64,000 nucleotides of DNA from Ruminococcus flavefaciens (GCA_002371825.1 DFHF01000045.1:13747-77746), one strand, 5' to 3'. Positions 33,308-42,164 are shown, numbered from the stretch's first letter. The notes: generated by a model from the letters alone, not told the origin. A program made the numbers and translations.

Positions 33308-33751
33308 TCAGTCTATCTCAGCTGCAGATGTGACTCTTCTTGCATCTTTGATATTTCCGCCTTTGACATAAGGAGCAAGCTTTTCAGCAGTCTTGCCTAT
33401 ACCGCTGCTTCCTGATGTGGCAAAAATGAAGATATCCTTGCCGTTCCAGTCGTACTCCTTACAGAACGTATTGATAACATTCGGGGCACCGTAATACCAG
33501 ATCGGGAAGCCAAGGTAAATCGTATCATAGTCGTTCCAGTTCTGAACCTTTTCAGCAACAGGAACGTCCTTTTTGCCGATCTTCTCCTTATTGCACCTTG
33601 CCAGCGGATTGACCCATTTCAGATCCGACTTGCTATATGGAGCCTCCGGTCTGATCTCAAAAAGATCAGCACCCTTTGATTTAGCCAGTTCCTCTGCTAT
33701 CCTGCGGGTTTTTCCTGCTTCTGCACTGAAATAAGCTACTAAAGTTTTCAT
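33308..33751 (-). CDS. flavodoxin
   Basis: This 147-residue flavodoxin-fold protein begins MKTLVAYFSAEAGKTRRIAE, where the SAEAGKT loop binds FMN phosphate. LGFPIWYYGAPN and FATSGSSGIGKT are the other two FMN loops. It is a cytosolic one-electron carrier or small quinone-reductase-like flavoprotein of the Flavodoxin_4 type. The start is set by GGAGG 7 nt before the ATG at 33751. The same family gave rise to the decayed gene at 5081-5436. It is a single-gene unit. Confidence 0.9.
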   Translation of the reverse strand: MKTLVAYFSAEAGKTRRIAEELAKSKGADLFEIRPEAPYSKSDLKWVNPLARCNKEKIGKKDVPVAEKVQNWNDYDTIYLGFPIWYYGAPNVINTFCKEYDWNGKDIFIFATSGSSGIGKTAEKLAPYVKGGNIKDARRVTSAAEID

Positions 33752-33868
33752 AATATTCCTCCGATCCGTAAATAATTGATCCCAATGTCTTTTAACAACT
33801 AAAAAACCTGTCATTGAAGATACATTGATTATAGCACAAATAAAACAGATTTTCAATCCCTGTTAAAT

Positions 33869-33904
33869 AAAAAAGTCAGAAGCAGTTCAAAACCGCTTCT
33901 GACT
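33869..33904 (-). terminator. terminator overlapping 3' end of pilus-operon sortase
   Basis: AGTCAGAAGC and GCTTCTGACT (10-bp perfect arms, 33895-33904 and 33874-33883) flank the sortase stop codon and are followed on the minus strand by six T. It closes the pilus operon, and its 5' arm lies inside coding sequence. Confidence 0.88.
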
Positions 33905-34558
33905 ATCATTCTGATCTGTCTGCTGACGCTCTTCATCATCAAGGACCGCCCGTACCGTAACACGCTTTGAACCGCTCAGATTACAAGTGAACAAAGTCAG
34001 ATCCCACTGTTCACCTGCACCGATCACCATTCCGTCAGCATCATCGCCATTGACGACCTCAACATCCTGAACGTAATAGTGATATTTCTCACCGCTTACA
34101 TCAGTTATGATTATCTCGTCGCCATCGGAAAGAGTATATATCTTTCCGAAATGGGTGTTATAATTATGGGCAGCGATTATCAGGTCTCTTGTTCCGATCG
34201 ATCCGCTGTACACAGAGGGAGAATTTTTCAGCTTCTGATAATCCCAACCGCTCATTACCGGAAGCTCGATATCTATCGCCGGAATAGTAATGTAGCATGA
34301 ATAGCCGGTATTATCAATAACGATCTCCTTGCTTGCCTGAGTTTCATATTCATAAAACAGATCCTCAGCATTTTGGGTAACAGCCTCTGAAGGCGATTCG
34401 TTTTCAGAGGAGATCTGCGACTTCAGCGAAGACAGAATATTTTCCGAACGCTCCCCTGCCTTCATGCTTTCAAGCATATTGCTTATACAAAGCATAACTG
34501 AAGAGATTATCATCAGTACTCCGCAGCAGATACTTATCTTCCAGAGTTTATTTTTCAT
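33887..34558 (-). CDS. sortase, last gene of pilus operon
   Basis: This 223-residue protein has an N-terminal membrane segment (residues about 7-26) and an extracellular sortase domain from about residue 85. The triad is His131 (IAAHNYNTHFG), Cys192 (LTLFTCNLSG) and Arg199 (SKRVTV). Unlike the class C enzyme of the operon it lacks a C-terminal membrane helix, so it may anchor the finished pilus or a minor subunit to the wall. The start overlaps the LPQTG gene end by 11 nt. Confidence 0.88.
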   Translation of the reverse strand: MKNKLWKISICCGVLMIISSVMLCISNMLESMKAGERSENILSSLKSQISSENESPSEAVTQNAEDLFYEYETQASKEIVIDNTGYSCYITIPAIDIELPVMSGWDYQKLKNSPSVYSGSIGTRDLIIAAHNYNTHFGKIYTLSDGDEIIITDVSGEKYHYYVQDVEVVNGDDADGMVIGAGEQWDLTLFTCNLSGSKRVTVRAVLDDEERQQTDQNDSQKRF

Positions 34559-35480
34559 TTTTATCTGTTCTTAATTTCAGATCAATGCCAATACAAACCA
34601 GGAATATGCCGCCGGCTGCCAGAACAAATACCGGTACCCAGGGCTGACCTGTCTGAGGCAATCCTGTTTTTTTAGGTGGAGCTGTAGTTGTAACAGGCGG
34701 CTTCTTGTCCGCATAAGAGTTTTTAATGAGGAACTGCATAAGATTATGCTCGACCTGAACGGTATAATTCTGAGGCACATCCCTCTCCACAACTCTCCAC
34801 TCAGCATTGGCATCCGCAGTATTCCAGCTGTACTCCCAGTCATTTGACGCATCAAGCTTCACAGTATCGAACCTGCTGCCGTCCTTGAATATATCAACAG
34901 TGATGTCAGCCGGTCTTTTATCAGCATTTCCCTCATCATTGAGCCATACCTTTTTCACCTTGAACTGCTTTTCCACATCCGTAGACGATGTAGCATATAC
35001 CTTCGGGAAAACCTTTTCAGGGCCATCGGTAAGCTCCACAATAAGCGGAGACGAATAATAGACCTGAGAATCCGACTCAACAGATTCCGGAACAGCCAGA
35101 TATAATCCGGGAACAAGTCCTGTAAAGCTTACAGTGCCTTCTTTATCAGTATATCCGCTTGCTGTTTCTTTAAGGGAATCCCCCATCGCAAAGCTTTCGA
35201 GGGCCTGCGCAGTCTCACGGATATTATCCTCTGAAATGTTATTCATATCCACGGGATAGTTCTCGAATTGACCTGTTAAAGTAAATTCGTTATTCTTTCT
35301 TTCACCGATATGATAAACTTTCCAGAGCATATTCTCCACCTGAGTATACCCTGTCTCACATATCAGACGCAATTCCTTTTCATCATCCGCACATGACGCA
35401 ACAGGCAAACTAACCGTCAGTAGCAATGAAATGCTAAGAAAGCTAAAAAAAGCCGCAAAAACTTTTTTCAACAAGATCAA
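34548..35480 (-). CDS. LPQTG-anchored minor pilin/adhesin
   Basis: This protein of about 305-310 residues has a signal peptide (FFSFLSISLLLTVSLPVASC), a middle region with FTGLVPGLYLAVPE, a Cna-B type domain at about 165-250 (VKKVWLNDEGNADKRP...ITVDIFKDG, then WRVVERDVPQNYTV), a proline/threonine-rich linker, the sorting signal LPQTG near 283, a membrane helix and a charged tail. It is likely a basal or minor pilus subunit. The start is a TTG; three TTG codons (35480, 35474, 35471) compete, and AGGTGG upstream favours one of the later two. Confidence 0.87.
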   Translation of the reverse strand: MILLKKVFAAFFSFLSISLLLTVSLPVASCADDEKELRLICETGYTQVENMLWKVYHIGERKNNEFTLTGQFENYPVDMNNISEDNIRETAQALESFAMGDSLKETASGYTDKEGTVSFTGLVPGLYLAVPESVESDSQVYYSSPLIVELTDGPEKVFPKVYATSSTDVEKQFKVKKVWLNDEGNADKRPADITVDIFKDGSRFDTVKLDASNDWEYSWNTADANAEWRVVERDVPQNYTVQVEHNLMQFLIKNSYADKKPPVTTTAPPKKTGLPQTGQPWVPVFVLAAGGIFLVCIGIDLKLRTDKNEK

Positions 35481-36034
35481 CCACCTGCTTTCTTTTTTTG
35501 ATTCTTTTTCTTATCGTGTATAAACACCGCTGTCATTGCTATAAGCAAAAATGGTATAGCCACAATAGGCATAACGATCAGCGGATCTATTCTGAAGGCC
35601 TCATTCTTGACTACCACACCAACTTTTCTTACTGCCTCGGCGCTTTCGATACGCACACCTCTGACAAGCAGACGATGGGTATTGATACCGTATGGCGTAC
35701 ACGTCATGAGAGTACAGTGATCCTCACCCTTCACGATCTGAAGATCGCTTGTTTCGGACGGAAGAACTACCTTGATCTGATCCACCTCATAATTATAGAC
35801 ACGGTCCAGAACAGTAACAGTAAATGTGTCGCCTACCTCCATCTCATTCAGATCAGTGAAAAGCTTGGCACTGGGAAGTCCTCTGTGACCTGACAGTACA
35901 GCGTGTGTAGATTCACCGCCTACAGGCAGAGAAGTACCCGGAAGATGACCCACACCTATCTGCAGCACCTCCTTAGATACTCCGTGATAGATCGGGAGCT
36001 CCAGATTAAGCTTATCGATATCGATATATCCCAT
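35477..36034 (-). CDS. class C sortase, catalytic part 3' of an in-frame TAG
   Basis: This 185-residue frame holds the complete sortase domain: IDKLNLELPIYHG, His in LSGHRGLP, Cys in LMTCTPYGINTHR and the following Arg, then the C-terminal membrane helix typical of class C pilus polymerases. It is the 3' part of one continuous frame from an ATG at 36319. That frame is interrupted only by TAG at 36152-36154 (codon 56). Reinitiation at 36034 would give an enzyme without the N-terminal membrane helix and without the lid region. Its stop abuts the LPQTG gene start. Confidence 0.85.
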   Translation of the reverse strand: MGYIDIDKLNLELPIYHGVSKEVLQIGVGHLPGTSLPVGGESTHAVLSGHRGLPSAKLFTDLNEMEVGDTFTVTVLDRVYNYEVDQIKVVLPSETSDLQIVKGEDHCTLMTCTPYGINTHRLLVRGVRIESAEAVRKVGVVVKNEAFRIDPLIVMPIVAIPFLLIAMTAVFIHDKKKNQKKKAGG

Positions 36035-36151
36035 AACACCATTGCCTGTAATATCAAGTGCATCATCGTAGCCGCTTACAAGGTCAGGGTTATAAAAAGC
36101 GGAGCTGTTCTGGCTGAGCCTCTTGTTATAATCGTCAGCCTCATCGATAAG

Positions 36152-36319
36152 CTACTTCAGTTCAGCCTCGTCACTGTTTTTTACAGTTTCATTATATGAA
36201 GCAATAATACGGGAAGCGTGTTTTGAGTTGATATACTCACTGATCGCCGGATAGGGCAGCACGGAGAAACCAATGACGAACATAAGGATTATAACAATAT
36301 TCAGAATATGTTTCTTCAT
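36152..36319 (-). pseudogene. 5' fragment of class C sortase ending at in-frame TAG
   Basis: From the ATG at 36319 (GGGAGAGATC just upstream) 55 codons encode the membrane helix (ILNIVIILMFVIGFSVLPY) and the start of the extracellular domain (SKHASRIIASYNETV), then TAG at codon 56. Beyond it the same frame continues without interruption as LIDEADDYNKRLSQNSSAFY, which is normal class C sortase sequence, into the catalytic part. A single CAG-to-TAG change would account for it; readthrough cannot be excluded. Confidence 0.8.
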
Positions 36320-36398
36320 TGATCTCTCCCTGCTGCAATATCTTCTGGCAGGGAACAGCCAAGCCGTTCCCTGCCTCTGATAATTGCGTTTTAAAATC

Positions 36399-38048
36399 TT
36401 ACTTTTCCTTTATCCCCATTCTCTTCTTGCAGATAAGGAGTACAGAACCGCCTGCGAGGAACAGAATACCTGCGATGTAGAATATTCTTGTACCGATACC
36501 ACCGGTGCCGGGGAGTGTAACACCCTTATTGTTCTGGATAGAACCTGTAAGTGAACCTTCAGCATCGTCAGCTGTGAAAGTTGCTTCGCCAAGATCAACA
36601 TCCTCAAGATCACCGTTTTCATTAGGAGTTATATCAAACTCGATATCATCAATGGAATTGTATCCGTTGGGAGTTGTCTTCTCAACAAGTTTGTAGTGAC
36701 CATCATCGATACCAGTGAATACAAACTGTGAACCGCTTGTTCCGCCTGTCTTTGAAGGCTTATCAGTACCTGAATTCAGAGCTGTAACCAGTGTCCATGT
36801 ACCATTCTCACCGTTCTCGTCCAGAACGTATTTGTAGAGATCAAAGTCAGCGCCGTTAAGAGCAGCTGCGTCCTCATCCACCTTATTTACAACTAACTTG
36901 TATGTGAATACAACGTTAACATCGGGAGGAGTCTGGCCTGTAGGAGGATTTTCGGGTTCGTTTTCACCTTCGCCTGTCCATGTAGGATCGCTTGCAAATG
37001 TAACATTATATGTATTCTTGTTGCCGGCACCGCCTATCTTAGCCTTGCTGTTGAGCTTTGCAGTATACTTGATAGTGATAACATCTCCGGCGCCAAGGCT
37101 CTTGAGAGCTGTTCCTGCTGCTGCAGCTTCCTGAGCAGCCTTAAGATCGTCGATAGAATAAGTATATACTTTACCGCCTGCATAGTCACCTGTTGCAGCA
37201 GCAGATGAAAAATCTATAGATGTTCCTGTTGTATCATCAGCACCGTAATAGATCTTAGCATCAGAGTTTAAAGTAAGTCCCTCACACATTGTATCTGTGA
37301 AAGTGATAGGATACTTTGCGTAATCGTCATACTTGCTGGGAAGTTTAAAAGTAAGAACATAAGGAACATCATCACCGATATCGTAGTCGGCATTTTTCTG
37401 TCCCTCTTCAGATGCACCTGTTGAATCGTTAACATCTGTAACAGTCTTTGTAGATGTAACAGTTTCATCCTTAGCTTCAACACTTACATTTGATACAACT
37501 TCGAGCATGAACTCGGAAAGTGTTTCACCCTCCGGAGGAGTAGCTGTTGTATCTCTGATGAGGTAGTAACCAGCTGTGAGGCCTGTTATTCCAGTATCCT
37601 GAGTGCCGGATTTACCGGAACCGGTAATGTACTTGCCGATTATCTTGGCAATAGCCTTTGCATCGTCACCTCTGTCAGCGTATGTATCTAACTGCTTAGC
37701 AACCTTTTCAGCAGCAGCGTCTCCGGTTGCTGAACCGATAGCAGCTGTAAAAACATCACCGTATGTTCCATCTGTCGTCAGTGCATTGATAAGACCTGCA
37801 CTGTCAACACCTGAACCCCATTTGATATTAGAAAGTGTCTTTGTAGTGGTTGTACCTGAAGTTGACTCATGAAGAACACCAGTGAAGATCTGATATGCGG
37901 TATAGCTGTGATTTTCTGTGGTATCCATAGTGATCTTATAAGTTGTCTCATCAGCCGCAAATGACGGCATAGCAGTTATAGAAGCTGCTGACATAGCAAT
38001 TGTAGAAGACATTAACATAGCTGTAATAGCTCTCATAGATTTTCTCAT
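36399..38048 (-). CDS. major pilin with LPGTG anchor
   Basis: This 549-residue isopeptide-type fimbrial subunit has a signal peptide at residues 1-31, followed by an N-terminal domain (YKITMDTTENHSYTAYQIF), a middle domain with DDVPYVLTFKLPS, and a C-terminal Cna-B domain (YKLVVNKVDEDAAALNGADF, VFTGIDDGHYKLVEKTTPNG, where the Glu is the usual isopeptide catalyst). The sorting signal LPGTGG is at about 516, then a membrane helix and a basic tail. This is the layout of Gram-positive pilus backbones polymerised by class C sortases. It is the highest-expression candidate of the operon, with AAGGTG before the ATG. Confidence 0.92.
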   Translation of the reverse strand: MRKSMRAITAMLMSSTIAMSAASITAMPSFAADETTYKITMDTTENHSYTAYQIFTGVLHESTSGTTTTKTLSNIKWGSGVDSAGLINALTTDGTYGDVFTAAIGSATGDAAAEKVAKQLDTYADRGDDAKAIAKIIGKYITGSGKSGTQDTGITGLTAGYYLIRDTTATPPEGETLSEFMLEVVSNVSVEAKDETVTSTKTVTDVNDSTGASEEGQKNADYDIGDDVPYVLTFKLPSKYDDYAKYPITFTDTMCEGLTLNSDAKIYYGADDTTGTSIDFSSAAATGDYAGGKVYTYSIDDLKAAQEAAAAGTALKSLGAGDVITIKYTAKLNSKAKIGGAGNKNTYNVTFASDPTWTGEGENEPENPPTGQTPPDVNVVFTYKLVVNKVDEDAAALNGADFDLYKYVLDENGENGTWTLVTALNSGTDKPSKTGGTSGSQFVFTGIDDGHYKLVEKTTPNGYNSIDDIEFDITPNENGDLEDVDLGEATFTADDAEGSLTGSIQNNKGVTLPGTGGIGTRIFYIAGILFLAGGSVLLICKKRMGIKEK

Positions 38049-38103
38049 AACTTTTCACCTTTCTGTCAATAAATTTACGTTATAATAATTGTTAAAAGAG
38101 GGC

Positions 38104-40380
38104 TCACGCTTCTCTCTTTCGCCTTGTTTTCACCAGGAGCATTGATGCACCTGATATAAAAAATGTGCCTATAATTAAATGAGGGATAATGCCTGTACCT
38201 CCCGTTGCAGGGAGTTTATACTGTTGATAGTTCTTGAACGTATTCAAGATCTGCTCATCTGAAATTTCAGCGACGAGACGCTCGCCTTCCTGACTGACAA
38301 TAACAGTTATCTCATGGGGCTCAGTATCGTAGATGATATTAGGATCATCTCCTGCCTGCTCCACGACCTTGTACTTATATTCGCCGACTGAATCGAAATA
38401 AAGATTCTCGAACTGGATTATTCCTTCCTCATTATTAACGGCTAACATACCAGTTGAAGTGCCGTCGTCGTTTAGGAGCTCGAATGTAAATTCTCCGCCC
38501 CTGAAATCAGCTCCGGGCATTTCCTTTTTCATTTCAAAATCGACCATTACTGCATTAGCTGCAAGTGTAAAGTCGAGACCGGAATGGAAAGGACACTTGT
38601 TATAAGCATCAAGGATATCCTTTCGGTCGAGAGGGAATTCCATACTGTCAACCGTCCTTGCAGCCGGTGCAGTTGAGGAAATATCTGTTATTGTTCCGTC
38701 ATCAGAGATACTGTAAGCTTCCTTGAGATTCAATTCCAGCTCAACATCGAATACTGCTTTCTGAGCATCTCCAAGGAGGAAGTTTTTATTTGTAGCCGGG
38801 TTAGCATCTCTAAGATATACTTTGTTATTTTCAAAGTAATTGATCTGGTAACTCGGATCATGGGGATATTTCTCACGATCGACATAGTTTGATGTCCACT
38901 CATACTGACTGGCCTGAGAATCGGCATCATGCAGGTTGTAGTAATCATCAGTATAGAAAATTACATCCTCACCATAATGTTCACTTGGTATAGTTTGCTT
39001 ACGGCCAAGTGGTCCGCTGCCCACTGTCACAGTTGGTCTGCCGATAACTTTCAAAGGCTCGAACTGACCGGTCTCTTCGTTATAAGTGTATATTTTACAG
39101 GTATTGACCTTAGAGACCTGAGCAGAATAGATATACTTTTCAGTAACCTTTTTACCGTCTTTGATCTTTTCCTTGATGATGGTATAGCTTCCGCCGTCAT
39201 CGATCTCGATATCGGCGTGAGACATTTCAACATCATTGGCGGAGATCGAAATGTAAAAATACTCTTTGCCCAACTGCACGCAGGAATTCTTTTTTGAACT
39301 TACCTGTGCCGCAGTCACCGTAGCGGTTTTGCGTATCATTCCATTGCCGATATCCTGATCCGGATGATTCTCCACTGTTATACTTCCCACATCTGTATGA
39401 GAACCCTTTGAAACTGCTGAGAAGGAATACTTGTCCGCATCCTCTGCAGGAACATAAGTTACCAGCTCTATGGTATCGCCGGAAGAAACACAATAAGGTT
39501 TGAAAGCGTACATCCAGGTATATCCTGAACCATTATTAGAACCGTCTTTATTTTTTACATATTTCGGAACATTGTTTCCGTTGACATTGATAGTAACGAA
39601 ATCCTCGGGATGATCCCTGTACCAGTCACCAAACATAGCCGCCAGATATTCATGAACTTCATCCTTATGTCTTTCACCTAATGCTGTCTCCACATATATC
39701 TGGGGTTTTTCTGTAAGCGACTCAACGACCTGTACATAGAAAGTAGAGCGTTGCCCGCTTCTGTTCTCAACAACAGATATTGATGTTGTTCCAAGATTCT
39801 TCGCAAGGTATTTAGCTTCAACAACTCGATAGGTAGTTCCGTTTTCTGTTTCATCAGGCAAATTTGTCTGCGATTGCCTTGACAGAATATTTTCATCCTG
39901 ACCATATGGGAATCCCTGCTCCTCGTATCTGGGGAAACCATTATTCCACTTTTCAGCCTTTGTCTTGATCGTGATGGTATCGCCCAACTCGATCAGATAA
40001 GGGGTACACTGGCTGTTTGAAACAGGCTGCCCATTAACGATAAATGCCTGATCCTTGTCCACATATCCTCCTGAAGTCAGGACATATATGGAGAAGCTTT
40101 CCGCAGTAAACTCAGCACCGCTTTCGTAGACCTCAGCTTCCTCAAGTTTCTTCACATCGCCGTTGTCAGCGATATGGAAGAGTGAGTATTCATCGCCCTG
40201 GAGCTTTGCCTCATCAGGAAGAATGATCTGCACCTGCACCGATGAATCCTCAGAAGGTTCGATCTCATTGCCTTCACTGTCGCTGAACGAGATATCAACT
40301 GCAACAGCATCGAGCATATCGATATCAAACATTTCCGCAGCTTCCATAGCAGTTTCAGCAGAGATATCGGTAACAGACAT
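38104..40380 (-). CDS. LPATG adhesin, main part 3' of an in-frame TAG
   Basis: This 758-residue extracellular protein ends in a Cna-B/FctA-like domain (GEFTFELLNDDG, YKVVEQAGDDPNIIYDT), the sorting signal LPATGG, a membrane helix and a basic tail. It has no signal peptide of its own. The frame is continuous upstream through 40425 to a TAG at 40426-40428, and beyond that to the CHAP-like gene starting at 41289. The text around the stop (VIASADKTAFPEGTEMSVTD) is typical inter-domain adhesin sequence, so the two parts were one tip adhesin of about 1060 residues. Confidence 0.85.
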   Translation of the reverse strand: MSVTDISAETAMEAAEMFDIDMLDAVAVDISFSDSEGNEIEPSEDSSVQVQIILPDEAKLQGDEYSLFHIADNGDVKKLEEAEVYESGAEFTAESFSIYVLTSGGYVDKDQAFIVNGQPVSNSQCTPYLIELGDTITIKTKAEKWNNGFPRYEEQGFPYGQDENILSRQSQTNLPDETENGTTYRVVEAKYLAKNLGTTSISVVENRSGQRSTFYVQVVESLTEKPQIYVETALGERHKDEVHEYLAAMFGDWYRDHPEDFVTINVNGNNVPKYVKNKDGSNNGSGYTWMYAFKPYCVSSGDTIELVTYVPAEDADKYSFSAVSKGSHTDVGSITVENHPDQDIGNGMIRKTATVTAAQVSSKKNSCVQLGKEYFYISISANDVEMSHADIEIDDGGSYTIIKEKIKDGKKVTEKYIYSAQVSKVNTCKIYTYNEETGQFEPLKVIGRPTVTVGSGPLGRKQTIPSEHYGEDVIFYTDDYYNLHDADSQASQYEWTSNYVDREKYPHDPSYQINYFENNKVYLRDANPATNKNFLLGDAQKAVFDVELELNLKEAYSISDDGTITDISSTAPAARTVDSMEFPLDRKDILDAYNKCPFHSGLDFTLAANAVMVDFEMKKEMPGADFRGGEFTFELLNDDGTSTGMLAVNNEEGIIQFENLYFDSVGEYKYKVVEQAGDDPNIIYDTEPHEITVIVSQEGERLVAEISDEQILNTFKNYQQYKLPATGGTGIIPHLIIGTFFISGASMLLVKTRRKREA

Positions 40381-40425
40381 TTCCGTGCCTTCCGGGAAAG
40401 CAGTCTTATCCGCCGAAGCAATTAC

Positions 40426-41289
40426 CTATATTCCTGATTCCGAGGACTCTCTGAACTGTACAGCATCAGATGTATTCTCTGAACGCTGCTCCTGATCGTC
40501 TCCCGGACCGGTAGCATTTTTCTCCGAAGAAGCAGCCTTTTCCTCAGGAACTATCAGATAACCGAAAATAGTTTCATCGCCGTTATCGTAAGTTACCTCA
40601 GCAACTTCTCCGTCCACATTTCCCACAACAGCTGTGAAGCTCTGGTCCTCATCCGAAACAGAAGTAACTATCGCTGAGCGATCAGCCTTTCCGTCCAGAT
40701 CATTGTCGAAGAAAACTATGGCACCTCTCTGAGGCGATCCTCTGGAAACAGGTATAATAAGCTCACGCTTATCCAGCTCTACAGTCCAAGCCCAGCATCC
40801 TGATCCAATGGGAACCTGGCTTTCGTCGACGCCGCCATACTTCATACAGAAGTAAGTGAACATTGTGTTCCATTCGCCGTAGGGATTTCCGTACCATTCT
40901 CCATAACGTGAATAGCACTTATGATCGCCGTCCTTATCGACCTCAACGAAATTCATCGTATTTTCCTTGTAGCCTATCTGTGACTCAGCTACAAGAGCAA
41001 TACTTTCCGGAGTACTCAGGCCTTCTACATCTGGAAGAGTTGCCTCCCACGATGAAGGAGTCTCAAAGAGTTCCGAATCAGCTGCAAGACTTAAAATACT
41101 GTCATCGGATGCAGCAGGCAGAGTATCATCCACCATTGCCGTACCGATACTATGAAGCTGCCACGAAACAGAACAGGTAACCGTCAGCGACATGGCAGCA
41201 AAAAAAGCTGATACACGTTTCCGCTGCTTTTTCTGCAGTTTAACTTTCTTAACGTAATCAGCCAACTTTCTATTCAATTGGATCACCAC
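40426..41289 (-). CDS. N-terminal part of large pilus tip adhesin, CHAP-like domain
   Basis: This 287-residue product has a basic N-terminus and signal/membrane segment (VSAFFAAMSLTVTCSVSW), then at about 100-250 a CHAP-like amidase domain (AESQIGYKENTMNF, WNTMFTYFCMKYGGV, GAIVFFDNDLDGKADRSAIV). It stops at TAG (codon 288) before any anchor, so the truncated form would be secreted and unattached. The expected catalytic Cys of CHAP domains appears replaced (WNTMF where WCTMF is usual), suggesting a binding rather than hydrolytic role. Start is uncertain: GTG at 41289 or 41286, or TTG at 41277 after AAGGGTGGTGATC. Confidence 0.8.
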   Translation of the reverse strand: MVIQLNRKLADYVKKVKLQKKQRKRVSAFFAAMSLTVTCSVSWQLHSIGTAMVDDTLPAASDDSILSLAADSELFETPSSWEATLPDVEGLSTPESIALVAESQIGYKENTMNFVEVDKDGDHKCYSRYGEWYGNPYGEWNTMFTYFCMKYGGVDESQVPIGSGCWAWTVELDKRELIIPVSRGSPQRGAIVFFDNDLDGKADRSAIVTSVSDEDQSFTAVVGNVDGEVAEVTYDNGDETIFGYLIVPEEKAASSEKNATGPGDDQEQRSENTSDAVQFRESSESGI

Positions 41290-41320
41290 CCTTCTGTCAA
41301 ATACTAAACGTCAAATAGCA

Positions 41321-41366
41321 AGTCAAAAATTCAGTCAAAAATTCAGTCAAAAATTCAGTCAAAAAT
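41321..41366. repeat. 12-bp tandem repeat, 3.8 copies
   Basis: AGTCAAAAATTC is repeated exactly at 41321, 41333 and 41345 and partly at 41357. It sits between the signal peptidase gene and the adhesin start, within the pilus transcript. Copy-number change here could alter spacing or expression. Confidence 0.85.
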
Positions 41367-41377
41367 ATCACTGCTCC

Positions 41378-42010
41378 TTATGAAGACCAGACTCTGAACA
41401 GCTTTTTGCCGACCATCTGATCGTAGTCGACACAGCCTATAACAGAGCTTCTGCTGTCCACGGAAGTATCTCTCCTGTCTCCCATGATAAACAGCTTATT
41501 ATCAGGAACAATATATGGAAACTCGATATCACATTCGCCAAGACATTTATTCTTGACATATGGTTCATCGATCATTTCGCCGTTAACGAAAACATTGCCT
41601 TCAGCGTCAATGCTGATACTGTCACCGGGAAGACCTATAACTCGTTTAAGAAGCAATTTATTCTGCCATGAGACACAGCAAATATCGCCGGCAGAAAACT
41701 TTTTTGTTTTTACGAGCAGGATAATGTCCCCGTCTGACAAAGTAGGCTGCATACTATCGCCGGACACCTGGATCACCGGCAGGAAAAGCATTGAAATAAG
41801 CACTGCTATTGCAGCGACAACTGTCAGCACCGCCAATGTGCTGAGCAGTATTTTTTTGAACCGGGCCCTGTTATCAAGTACGACACGTTCCTGTCTTATT
41901 TCTTCCAGATCAACAAGCTTTTCTTTGCCCTCCTCGTCCTCATCCATGATGTTATAGACAAGTTCAACGAGCTCACGCCGGTTCAGATCCTTAAAATCTT
42001 TATCCTTCAT
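41378..42010 (-). CDS. lepB: signal peptidase I, first gene of pilus operon
   Basis: This 210-residue type I signal peptidase has an acidic cytoplasmic N-terminus of about 50 residues, one membrane helix (about 54-80), then the catalytic Ser86 in SGDSMQPT and catalytic Lys122 in LLLKRVIGLPGD. The GDRRDTSVDSR box near the end is also conserved. Dedicated signal peptidases are common in pilus operons and process or help fold pilins. The ATG at 42010 is chosen over TTG two codons upstream. LepB is the functional name; it is probably a paralogue of the housekeeping enzyme. Confidence 0.9.
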   Translation of the reverse strand: MKDKDFKDLNRRELVELVYNIMDEDEEGKEKLVDLEEIRQERVVLDNRARFKKILLSTLAVLTVVAAIAVLISMLFLPVIQVSGDSMQPTLSDGDIILLVKTKKFSAGDICCVSWQNKLLLKRVIGLPGDSISIDAEGNVFVNGEMIDEPYVKNKCLGECDIEFPYIVPDNKLFIMGDRRDTSVDSRSSVIGCVDYDQMVGKKLFRVWSS

Positions 42011-42081
42011 CAGCAAACCTCTTGCTTAGAATAGTCTTTGCGTTCAGACGTAAAATCTTCGTCTGATCTTAATAATGAAAA

Positions 42082-42164
42082 GCTTTTTGTTTTAAGCTCA
42101 GGCTGCTGTTCGGCTGCATATCATACCGCTTATCCAGCTCACCGAGTGCTCAACCACAAAAAGC
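42082..42164 (-). promoter_or_regulatory. long hairpin in pilus operon leader, attenuator candidate
   Basis: In the leader transcript GCTTTTTGT and ACAAAAAGC (arms 42156-42164 and 42082-42090) pair perfectly, with partial pairing continuing inward. The 3' arm is followed by CTTTTCATT, so it could terminate transcription before lepB. Confidence 0.45.

Noticed and set aside
36152..40428. Genome-wide reassignment of TAG as a sense codon, suggested by the two pilus ambers
   Set aside because: TAG ends yaiI (4137), the HD-domain gene (7028) and the dockerin protease (51189) at the expected protein lengths, so it is a normal stop in this genome.
41321..41366. CRISPR-like array
   Set aside because: The repeat unit is 12 bp in direct tandem with no spacers and no cas genes nearby.
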